Assembly: GCF_021462265.1 (NCBI RefSeq)
Contig: NZ_JAJONF010000012.1
Span: forward strand, 62,001 to 126,000
From: Streptomyces shenzhenensis
GTDB taxonomy: Bacteria > Actinomycetota > Actinomycetes > Streptomycetales > Streptomycetaceae
DNA length: 64,000 bases
Direction of reading: 5' to 3'
The notes below the pieces were generated by a model. The model was given only the letters and a program-made list of their open reading frames with translations, had not been told where the DNA came from and did not search any database. Numbering within the stretch: the stretch's first letter is position 1; each line of letters begins with the position of its first letter. Both the position numbers and the translations under genes were made by a program. This document shows positions 1 through 6,663 of this stretch, one piece after another.

Positions 1-1
1 C

Positions 2-733
2 GGGCCGCTGGACATCCCCACCGAGGAGACCGACGCGAGCACCCCGCAGGCCCTGCGCACCGCCTCCGGCGCGGCCGGCCGCGCGCTGGAGTGCGACGGG
101 GAGATCCACTGGGGCATCGGGCCCGACGGCTGGAGCGAGGACGACGGCGGCGGCTCACCCGAGGACGGGCTGCGGCTCTTCTTCGACATGTTCGACCCGC
201 AGGTGCCGCGCGGCGGCTACCGCGTGGAGCGCCGGGAAGCCGGCCGCGTGCTCTACTCCTACGACGTCGGCGGGCGCACGAAGGTGGCCGTCGTGGTCGC
301 CAGGGACCAGAAGGACAGGCCCGGCTGGGGTCCGGAGACCAGCGCCTCCTGCGATCCCTCCGAGCTCCCGGCGAGTGTGACGTCGGGGCCGGGGTGGCCC
401 GAGATCTGGGCCGACGCGCGTGGCCGCCGGGTGCCGGTCTCGAAGATCACCAGCTTCGCCGGCGCCGAGCACTGCGGCTGGCAGTCGGCGCACTTCCTGA
501 CGTTCGGCGGCAGGACCTACGTCCGCGACCCGTACGGCGTGTTCGCCGAGGGCCCGGAGCCGGCCGGACGCTACGACGGTGACGCCGCGCTGCCCGCCGG
601 CGCGCACGACACCGGCTACCGGCTCCGCGACTGGCGCCTGTGGCTCACGGACGACGGCGACACGGCGTACGTCCGCACCTCGCACGGCGTGCAGGCCTGG
701 CCGATGGAACGGCGCGCCTTCGCCTGCGACTGA
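2..733 (+). CDS. Unidentified protein, 5' end outside the window
   Basis: The reading frame is open from base 2 to the TGA at 731-733, giving 243 visible residues, and the true start lies upstream. The first in-frame ATG (188) is unlikely to be the start because the coding frame continues in front of it with good codon bias. The sequence is soluble-looking, rich in Gly, Asp, Arg and Trp, with four Cys residues (for example ALECDG near the visible start and AFACD at the very end) that could form disulfides in an exported protein. No family is recognised, so no function is proposed. Confidence 0.7.
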   Translation, partial: GPLDIPTEETDASTPQALRTASGAAGRALECDGEIHWGIGPDGWSEDDGGGSPEDGLRLFFDMFDPQVPRGGYRVERREAGRVLYSYDVGGRTKVAVVVARDQKDRPGWGPETSASCDPSELPASVTSGPGWPEIWADARGRRVPVSKITSFAGAEHCGWQSAHFLTFGGRTYVRDPYGVFAEGPEPAGRYDGDAALPAGAHDTGYRLRDWRLWLTDDGDTAYVRTSHGVQAWPMERRAFACD

Positions 734-737
734 CCGG

Positions 738-1304
738 TCAGCGGCTCATGTGCAGGGCGACCAGCAGCTGCCAAGCCTGGTCCGCCAGTTCGTCCGGACC
801 GGCGTCGAGCAGACCGTGCAGCCAGTCGGCCAGCACCCCGGCGAAGGTGGCGGCCACCGCCGAGGCCACCAGCGGGGCGTCCGCCGCGCCCACGAGCTCC
901 CGCTCGGCGAGGCTGCGCGCCCGCAGATCCCGGTGCAGCACCCGGCCCAGCGGGCCGCCGCCGCCCGGTGCGAGCAGCTCCCGGTACAGGGCCGCGTGCG
1001 GAACCAGCCCGGCGAAGAACTCCCGCAGCGCCGGCGGCGCGTGCACCGGGTCCGGCCGGCCGCGCCAGGCGTGCAGCGCGTCCACGGCGTCCCGGACGAC
1101 GTCCGCGCAGGCGTCTACCGCCAGCGCCTGAAGGCCGTCGTAGTGGACGTAGAAGGTGGCCCGGCCCACCCGGGCCCGGCGCGTCACTGCGGCCACCGTG
1201 ACGTCGGCGAGCGGTCGTTCGGCGCACTCGTCGAGGAGGGCCGCCCGCAGCCGCGCCCGGGTGCGGGCGGCCCGCGGATCCGCCGCGGGCGGGCGGCCGG
1301 TCAT
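738..1304 (-). CDS. TetR/AcrR family transcriptional regulator
   Basis: 188 aa. The N-terminal helix-turn-helix reads LADVTVAAVTRRARVGRATF followed by YVHY, the usual TetR recognition helix, and the C-terminal ligand domain is variable. The start ATG overlaps the stop of the upstream DUF1304 gene by 4 bp (ATGA), so the two genes form one operon. A longer frame exists upstream but lies inside the DUF1304 coding sequence. The gene probably autoregulates through the palindromes at 1696-1723. The ligand is unknown. Confidence 0.9.
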   Translation of the reverse strand: MTGRPPAADPRAARTRARLRAALLDECAERPLADVTVAAVTRRARVGRATFYVHYDGLQALAVDACADVVRDAVDALHAWRGRPDPVHAPPALREFFAGLVPHAALYRELLAPGGGGPLGRVLHRDLRARSLAERELVGAADAPLVASAVAATFAGVLADWLHGLLDAGPDELADQAWQLLVALHMSR

Positions 1305-1663
1305 CGGGCGGCGAGGACGGCGGCCAGTGCGAGCGCGCCGGGCAGCGCCTGCGCGAACAGGATCCGCCGGTTGGCCGTGGCCGCGCCGTAGATCCCCGCC
1401 ACCACCACGCACGACAGGAAGAACACCCGGGCACCGAAGCCCGTCGGGTCGGCCACGACCAGCCCCCACACCAGGCCGGCCGCCAGGAAACCGTTGTAGA
1501 GACCCTGGTTGGCGGCGAGCGGCGCGGTCCGCCGGGCCAGCTCCGCGTCGAAGCCGTGGAAGCGCATCCCGGGGCTCTTCCGCCACAGGAACATCTCCAG
1601 CACCAGGATGTACGCGTGCAGCGCGGCCACCAGTCCCACCAGCACGTTCGCCAGGATTTCCAT
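1301..1663 (-). CDS. DUF1304 small membrane protein
   Basis: 120 aa with about four hydrophobic segments (ILANVLVGLVAALHAY, FLAAGLVWGLVV, VFFLSCVVVAGIY, LPGALALAAVLAAR). The conserved family features are the helix-1 WRK segment and the ANQGLYNGFLA segment. A GGGAGG ribosome site precedes ATG 1663. A further in-frame ATG upstream (1702) and the GTG/ATG region beyond it fall inside the operator, so the shorter start is preferred. It is the first gene of a two-gene operon with TetR, so it is probably the regulated membrane protein (efflux or stress), but the family has no proven role. Confidence 0.85.
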   Translation of the reverse strand: MEILANVLVGLVAALHAYILVLEMFLWRKSPGMRFHGFDAELARRTAPLAANQGLYNGFLAAGLVWGLVVADPTGFGARVFFLSCVVVAGIYGAATANRRILFAQALPGALALAAVLAAR

Positions 1664-1695
1664 GATCGACGGACCCTCCCCATGTCTTGAACAGA

Positions 1696-1723
1696 TGTCC
1701 ATTATAACTGGACAGTTGTCCAG
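1696..1723. promoter_or_regulatory. Tandem overlapping palindromes, likely TetR operator
   Basis: CTGGACAGTTGTCCAG (1708-1723) is a perfect inverted repeat (7-2-7). A second pair, TGTCC...GGACA, spans 1696-1714 and shares one arm with it. A TATAAT-like sequence on the minus strand lies inside the element. It sits 33 bp in front of the DUF1304-tetR operon, the expected place for autoregulation. Confidence 0.65.
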
Positions 1724-1853
1724 GACGTGGGGGTCCGTGCGAACCGGGGCGTGGCGGCGCATGTCGGGAAGTCGCAGCCGGGAATGGGTATTTGTTGATT
1801 TGCCGTTAACTGGCGGAGCGTGACGGAACCCTCACTTCCTCTGCCCGTCGAGG

Positions 1854-1882
1854 TTGATCCTTTCGCGTTCAAACCCGATAAG
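1854..1882 (+). promoter_or_regulatory. Candidate promoter of the conservon operon
   Basis: TTGATC (1854-1859), a 17-bp spacer and GATAAG (1877-1882) form a sigma-70-like promoter about 130 bp before rarA. The approx. 340-bp non-coding stretch 1664-2010 otherwise holds only the TetR operator and a GTTAAC-centred palindrome near 1805. Confidence 0.45.
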
Positions 1883-2010
1883 CTCCCTTCCGTCGCAGCG
1901 AGTTGACGCGCCCCATGGTGGGTCCGTCCCGCCGTGTGCACTCACGAGTGCGGCCTTCGCGCACTGACCCTGTTCACTGCTGATCGATTGTGTTGTTTCT
2001 AAGGATGCAG

Positions 2011-3834
2011 ATGGAACTCGCCACTCCGCCGCCGGCGGCGCGGGCCCCTGTCGCCTGGTACAGCTGGTGGCTGATGCCGCTGGCCTTAGGGGGAGGGACG
2101 GTCGCCGCCACGTTCATGAGCTCGGAGCGAATAACCGCGGCCCTCGCCGGCGCCGCGGCCACCGTCGCGAGCTCTGTGTGCGTGCGGCTCCTGATTCGCT
2201 CGCAGCGTCAACTGCGCAGCTCCGAAGGGTCGTTCCGCAGCTCCCAGGCCGAGTACTCCCAGCAGTGGCAGCAGCATGTCTCGGGCCTGGAGCGCAAGTT
2301 CTCCACCGAGCGCGCCACGCTGGAGGCCCAGCTCAACGAGCAGTCGGCCGCGTTCGACACCCAGCTCGGTGAGCAGGCGTCCGCCTTCGAGACCCGGCTG
2401 GCCGACCGGACCGCCCACTACGACGCCCAACTGGCCGAGCAGGCCCGGGTGTACGAGGAGCGGCTCGCCGACCAGCTGAAGTCCTCCGAGGCGCAGCTCG
2501 CCGACCAGGCCGAGGTCTGGCAGGAGAAGGTCACGCACCAGCGGGCCGCGATCTCCCGGCTCGCCGACGAGCAGCTGCCCGAGGCGCTGAAGCGGTTGCG
2601 TGACGGCGACGCCATCGACGACCTGCTGCCCGTCACCGAGCAGTGCGCCAACGTCGACAAGGCCCTCCAGGCCGACCTGCGCCGCATCCTGCGTACCGCC
2701 CTGATCGCCGTGGAGGAGGAGTTCAACCGCTCCACCTCCGCCGAGCAGGCCGTGATCAGCATCGGCAACCGCATCCACGTCCTGACCAGCAAGCTGCGCG
2801 GCCGGCTGCACGAGATGCAGGGCGAGCACGGCCGGCTGCCCGCCGTGGCCCGCGGTCTCATGGAGCTCGACCAGGAGCTCGGCCCCGCCGACTCGCTCGC
2901 CGCCAGTATCGGTGTGCTCGGCGGCTCGGACCGCCCGGGCCGCCAGTGGCAGGAGCCCCAGCGCCTGCTCAGCGTGGTGCGCGGCGGCATCGGCCGGATC
3001 AAGGACTTCCACCGCGTCGAGGTCCGGCACCTGCCCGAACTCGGCGTCGACGGCGGTCTGGTGGACCACCTCACGCTGATCTTCTCCCACCTGCTGGACA
3101 ACGCGGCTCGCTACTCGCCGCCCACCGAGCGGGTCGTCGTCTCCGGCAAGGAGGTGCCGAACGGAGTCGGCATCGAGATCCAGGACTCCGGCAAGGGCCT
3201 GAGCGAGGAGAAGAAGCGCGAGGCCGAGCACTCCCTGGCGGGCACCGCGGCCGGACCCGGTATCGGGGGCATCTCCGAGGACGCCAGCATCGGCCTGCGG
3301 GTCGTCGGCACCCTCGCCCGCCGCTACGGCATCCGGGTCACCTTCGCGGACTCGCCCTGGCTCGGTACCTCCGTGGTCGTCGTGGTCCCGCACAAGTTCT
3401 TCAGCCCGCTGCCCGCGGCCCCCGCCGCTCCGGTCCCCGTGACGGCCGCCCCCGCCGCCGCGTCCCCGGCGCAGGCGCACGGCTCGGTCGCCGTCGAACC
3501 CGTCAGTCAGCCGGAGCCGTCCGGCGAGGCCCAGGACATCACCCCGGGCGGACTGCCCCGGCGGCGCAGCCGGCGCCGTGCGGACGAGCAGCCCGAGGAG
3601 CGCGTCGTCCGCACGGAGGGCACCGCGTTCACCGCGGTCCCGCCGGAGGAGTCCTTCGCGGGCCTGGCCGCCTTCGCCACCGCCGGCCGCGTACCCGTCG
3701 CGGACGAACAGGCGGTCAGCGAGGCCGATCTGACCGGAGACCAAGACGTCGTGGCACCCGCGACCCCGGCCGGCGCCGATGACGCCGCCGCCGGGCGCGA
3801 GTCCACGGAGCACCGCACTGAAGAGAGCGACTAG
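2011..3834 (+). CDS. rarA: Conservon sensor-like ATPase, CvnA/RarA type
   Basis: 607 aa from ATG 2011, chosen because AAGG lies 6 nt upstream; an ATG at 2005 and a GTG at 1990 are also in frame. Two membrane segments occur at about residues 16-36 and 42-62. An exact 11-residue repeat runs from about 106 to 171 (six units such as AQLAEQARVYE), predicting a long coiled coil. The GHKL ATPase domain covers about 350-450: N box HLLDNAARYSPP, G1 DSGKG, G2 ASIGLRVV. I see no clear phospho-acceptor His box. A Pro/Ala-rich tail follows. CvnA proteins assemble with roadblock, DUF742 and GTPase partners at the membrane, like a G-protein-coupled system. Codon 26 is TTA (2086-2088), predicting bldA control. 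Followed 5 bp later by rarB. Confidence 0.88.
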   Translation: MELATPPPAARAPVAWYSWWLMPLALGGGTVAATFMSSERITAALAGAAATVASSVCVRLLIRSQRQLRSSEGSFRSSQAEYSQQWQQHVSGLERKFSTERATLEAQLNEQSAAFDTQLGEQASAFETRLADRTAHYDAQLAEQARVYEERLADQLKSSEAQLADQAEVWQEKVTHQRAAISRLADEQLPEALKRLRDGDAIDDLLPVTEQCANVDKALQADLRRILRTALIAVEEEFNRSTSAEQAVISIGNRIHVLTSKLRGRLHEMQGEHGRLPAVARGLMELDQELGPADSLAASIGVLGGSDRPGRQWQEPQRLLSVVRGGIGRIKDFHRVEVRHLPELGVDGGLVDHLTLIFSHLLDNAARYSPPTERVVVSGKEVPNGVGIEIQDSGKGLSEEKKREAEHSLAGTAAGPGIGGISEDASIGLRVVGTLARRYGIRVTFADSPWLGTSVVVVVPHKFFSPLPAAPAAPVPVTAAPAAASPAQAHGSVAVEPVSQPEPSGEAQDITPGGLPRRRSRRRADEQPEERVVRTEGTAFTAVPPEESFAGLAAFATAGRVPVADEQAVSEADLTGDQDVVAPATPAGADDAAAGRESTEHRTEESD

Positions 3835-3839
3835 TCCAC

Positions 3840-4259
3840 ATGACGCAACAGGGAACCGACGTGAGCTGGGCGCTCCGTGATCTGGTGGAGAGTATCCCGG
3901 AGATCCGTTTCGCCCTCGTGGCCTCCAGCGACGGCAAGGCCATCACTTCCTTTGGTGCCGAGGACCCCGACGACGTGGACCGCTTCGCGGCCGTGGTGGC
4001 GGGGCTGCAGGCCCTGGCCCAGCCGGTGGCCGAGCAGTTCGCCCGACAGGCCGGACAGCTGGGCCAGTTGCGGCTGGCGATGATCGAGGTCGACGGTGGT
4101 CACCTCTTCGTCGTACGGGCCGGTGTGGAGACGTATCTCGGCGTCCTCGCCCGGGAAGGACTCGACCAGGGGTTGCTCGGCCACCAGATGAGGGACCTTT
4201 CACGGCGGATGGGTGAGTTGCTCGGCACCTCTCCGCGCCTGGAGGAGCACTCTGGATGA
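3840..4259 (+). CDS. rarB: Roadblock/LC7 domain protein, CvnB/RarB type
   Basis: 139 aa, one roadblock/LC7 domain over most of its length. This fold dimerises and binds small GTPases such as RarD. Family segments visible are WALRDLVESIPEIRFALVAS, SDGKAITSFG and QLRLAMIEVDGGHLFVVRAG. It starts 5 bp after rarA and its stop overlaps the rarC start (ATGA), so translation is coupled. In conservons this protein bridges the CvnA ATPase and the CvnD GTPase. Confidence 0.93.
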   Translation: MTQQGTDVSWALRDLVESIPEIRFALVASSDGKAITSFGAEDPDDVDRFAAVVAGLQALAQPVAEQFARQAGQLGQLRLAMIEVDGGHLFVVRAGVETYLGVLAREGLDQGLLGHQMRDLSRRMGELLGTSPRLEEHSG

Positions 4260-4627
4260 GTGCTCCCCGCCGGCCCACGGATCCGTCCGGTCTCGAACGT
4301 TATTACGTCCTCACCGGGGGACGCAGCGGACCGGGCGGGTCGGCGTCGAGCCTCGACGTGGCCACCCTCGTCGTCTCTCGCACCGCCCCCGTCCCGGGGA
4401 TGCAGCACGAGTACGAGGAGATAGTCCGGCGCTGCCGTGATCCGCTGTCGGTGGCCGAACTCACCGCACATCTCGGATTGCCCTTCAACATTCTCGCGGT
4501 GCTGTTGGCGGATCTGCTGGACGCAGGCCGTATTGAAGCCCGTGATCCCATTCCGGCGCACCACGCCGGACGCGGGCCTGACCTCGCGCTCCTCCAGGAG
4601 GTACTCAGTGGACTTGAAAGGCTTTGA
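4256..4627 (+). CDS. rarC: DUF742 protein, CvnC/RarC type
   Basis: 123 aa. DUF742 has a winged-helix-like shape; here RYYVLTGGR and LSVAELTAHLGLPFNILAVL are typical, the second resembling a helix-turn-helix. The ATG overlaps rarB by 4 bp, and the 3' end overlaps rarD by 20 bp. It is the third component of every conservon and is thought to contact the other Cvn proteins. No enzymatic motif is present. Confidence 0.93.
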   Translation: MSAPRRPTDPSGLERYYVLTGGRSGPGGSASSLDVATLVVSRTAPVPGMQHEYEEIVRRCRDPLSVAELTAHLGLPFNILAVLLADLLDAGRIEARDPIPAHHAGRGPDLALLQEVLSGLERL

Positions 4628-5213
4628 CCATCCCGGCGACCCCGGTGCCGGGGGGACCCGCTCGGTCAAGGTGATGATCGCCGGGGGGTTCGGCACCGGG
4701 AAGACCACCATGGTCCGCTCCGTCAGCGACATCAAGCCGCTCACCACCGAGGAGACCCTCACCCAGGCGACCGTCGGCGTCGACAACCTCATCGGCGTCG
4801 CGGACAAGGCCGAGACCACGGTCAGCCTCGACTTCGGCAAGATCAGCCTCAACGAGAACCTGATGCTGTACCTGTTCGGCACCCCCGGGCAGGAACGCTT
4901 CTGGTTCCTGTGGAACGGCCTGTTCAAGGGCGCGCTCGGGGCGGTGGTCCTGGTGGACACCCGGCGGCTGGCCTCCAGCTTCCGGGCCATCGAGGAGATG
5001 GAGCGGCAGAACGTGCCCTTCGTCATCGCCCTGAACGTCTTCCCGGACTGCAAGGAGCACCCCGTCGAGGAGATCCGGGACGCCCTCGACATCTCCCCGC
5101 ACACCCCGATCGTGGCTTGCGACGCCCGTGACCGGGCCTCCAGCCGTGACGTACTGATCACCCTGATACGTCATCTGAAGGAGCGCTCCACCGCCGCACT
5201 GGAGCCCCGATGA
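4608..5213 (+). CDS. rarD: Conservon small GTPase, CvnD/RarD type
   Basis: 201 aa from GTG 4608, preceded by AGGAGG inside the rarC coding sequence; a longer frame starting at 4437 is a shadow of rarC. The P-loop is GGFGTGKT, the effector Thr region contains TQATVGVD, and the G3 switch is LFGTPGQERFWF. The specificity loop is ALNVFPDC rather than canonical NKxD, as usual in this family. It should hydrolyse GTP and cycle between states with RarA and RarB. The stop overlaps the P450 start (ATGA). Confidence 0.93.
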   Translation: MDLKGFDHPGDPGAGGTRSVKVMIAGGFGTGKTTMVRSVSDIKPLTTEETLTQATVGVDNLIGVADKAETTVSLDFGKISLNENLMLYLFGTPGQERFWFLWNGLFKGALGAVVLVDTRRLASSFRAIEEMERQNVPFVIALNVFPDCKEHPVEEIRDALDISPHTPIVACDARDRASSRDVLITLIRHLKERSTAALEPR

Positions 5214-6460
5214 ACGACCAGAACCCCGACAGCCCCGGCACCCCTCGCGGTTGCCCGGTCGCGCACGGTTCGGCGGAGGTGGCCCGGCTGTACGGGCCCG
5301 AGGCGGCGACCGACCCGTTCGGCATCTACGAGCGGCTGCGCAAGGAGCACGGCTCCGTCGCGCCGGTGCTGCTGGAGGGCGACATCCGGGCCTGGCTGGT
5401 GCTGGGCTACCGGGACGGCCGGCGGGTGCTCGACAATCCCCGCCAGTTCGCCCGGGACGCGCGGATCTGGCGGGACTGGCAGGAGGGGCGGGTCGCCGAG
5501 AACCATCCGCTGGTTCCGATGGTGGCCTGGCGCCCCGACTGCGTGTCCCAGGACGGCGAGGCGCACCGCCGGCTGCGCGGTGCCGTCAACGACGGGCTCC
5601 AGGCCGCCGTGAGCCGTGGTATCCGGCGCCACGCCACGCATTTCGCCAACAAGCAGATCGACGCGTTCGCGGACCACGGCCGCGCCGATCTGGTGGCGGA
5701 GTACGCCGGCTACCTGCCGATGCTGGTCCTCACCCGCATCCTGGGGCTCACCGAGTCGGAGGGGCGCCAGCTGGTCGAGTCCAGCGCCATGGTGTTCCAG
5801 GGCGGCGAGGACGCGATACGCCACGACGGGATCATCAAGGAGATCCTCGGCGAACTCGCCGAGCGCAAGCGGACCGAGCCCGGCTCCGACCTCGCCACCG
5901 GCCTGCTGGAGCATCCGGCGGGCCTCGACCACGACGAGGTCGTCAGCCATCTGCGCCTGGTGCTGGTGGCCGGGCACAGCACGACCAGCAATCTGCTGGC
6001 CCGGGTGCTGCAGCTGATCCTCACGGACGCCTCCCGGCTCTCGGACCTGATCAGCGGTCAGCTGACCATCTCCGCGCTGGTGGAGGAGGTCATGTGGAAC
6101 TCTCCGCCGCTGTCCGTCCTGCCGGGGCGCTTCGCCGTCAGCGACGTGGAACTGGGCGGGCACCGCGTCGAGGAAGGCGACCTGCTCGTCCTCGGTCTCG
6201 CACCGGGCAACCTCGACCCCGAGGTCCGGCCCGACCCGGACGTCTCCGTGCAGGGCAACGAGTCGCACCTGGCGTTCAGCGCCGGCCCGCACGAGTGCCC
6301 CGGGCAGAGCATCGGGCTGTCCATCATCGAGATCGCGGTGGACGTCCTGCTGCACCGGCTGCCGGGCCTGCGCCTGGCCGTGCCGCCGGAGGAGCTCACC
6401 TCGACCGCGTCCACGTGGATGTCCGTGCTGGACAGCCTGCCGGTCGAGTTCCCGGTATAG
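5210..6460 (+). CDS. rarE: Cytochrome P450, CYP157-like, lacking the ExxR motif
   Basis: 416 aa. The haem loop FSAGPHECPG carries the thiolate Cys363. In the K helix the expected Glu-x-x-Arg reads E293-V-M-W296, so the Arg is replaced by Trp. The I-helix motif reads AGHSTT, with Ser257 in place of the usual acidic residue. Loss of ExxR is a known property of the CYP157 family, whose members are encoded at the end of conservons. Only one P450 follows this conservon, as in the cvn9/rar locus. It overlaps rarD by 4 bp and is followed by a strong hairpin. Whether it is a catalyst or a haem-binding signalling partner is unknown. Confidence 0.9.
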   Translation: MNDQNPDSPGTPRGCPVAHGSAEVARLYGPEAATDPFGIYERLRKEHGSVAPVLLEGDIRAWLVLGYRDGRRVLDNPRQFARDARIWRDWQEGRVAENHPLVPMVAWRPDCVSQDGEAHRRLRGAVNDGLQAAVSRGIRRHATHFANKQIDAFADHGRADLVAEYAGYLPMLVLTRILGLTESEGRQLVESSAMVFQGGEDAIRHDGIIKEILGELAERKRTEPGSDLATGLLEHPAGLDHDEVVSHLRLVLVAGHSTTSNLLARVLQLILTDASRLSDLISGQLTISALVEEVMWNSPPLSVLPGRFAVSDVELGGHRVEEGDLLVLGLAPGNLDPEVRPDPDVSVQGNESHLAFSAGPHECPGQSIGLSIIEIAVDVLLHRLPGLRLAVPPEELTSTASTWMSVLDSLPVEFPV

Positions 6461-6470
6461 GTCCGCACGC

Positions 6471-6509
6471 GCCGCCGCCCGGCCGGGTCTCACCCGACCG
6501 GGCGGCGGC
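6471..6509 (+). terminator. Strong hairpin ending the conservon operon
   Basis: An 18-bp stem with one C-A mismatch and a 3-nt loop (6471-6488 pairs with 6492-6509) begins 11 bp after the rarE stop. There is no U-tract, as is common in Streptomyces terminators. Confidence 0.75.
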
Positions 6510-6584
6510 GTCGTCCCACCCGGCGGGCAGGCCGTCGGACAGCCCTGCTGGGCCCGTCCGGCGAGGCCGAGCGTCGGCGGTCTC

Positions 6585-6619
6585 ACGGGAGCGGCCGCGG
6601 GCCTGCCGGCCGCTCCCGT
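6585..6619 (-). terminator. Hairpin after the isoprenoid-enzyme gene
   Basis: ACGGGAGCGGCCG (6585-6597) pairs with CGGCCGCTCCCGT (6607-6619), a perfect 13-bp stem. It lies 45 bp past the minus-strand stop at 6664, between two convergent genes. Confidence 0.6.
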
Positions 6620-6663
6620 TCGCCGGTGTGGCCGAGGCCCCCACCCGCGGCGCTGCCCGGGCG

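Noticed and set aside
616..1683. 355-codon minus-strand frame over the TetR and DUF1304 genes
   Set aside because: It is Arg/Gly/Pro-rich and lies in a different frame from two recognisable overlapping genes with a ribosome site and an operator. It is a high-GC shadow.
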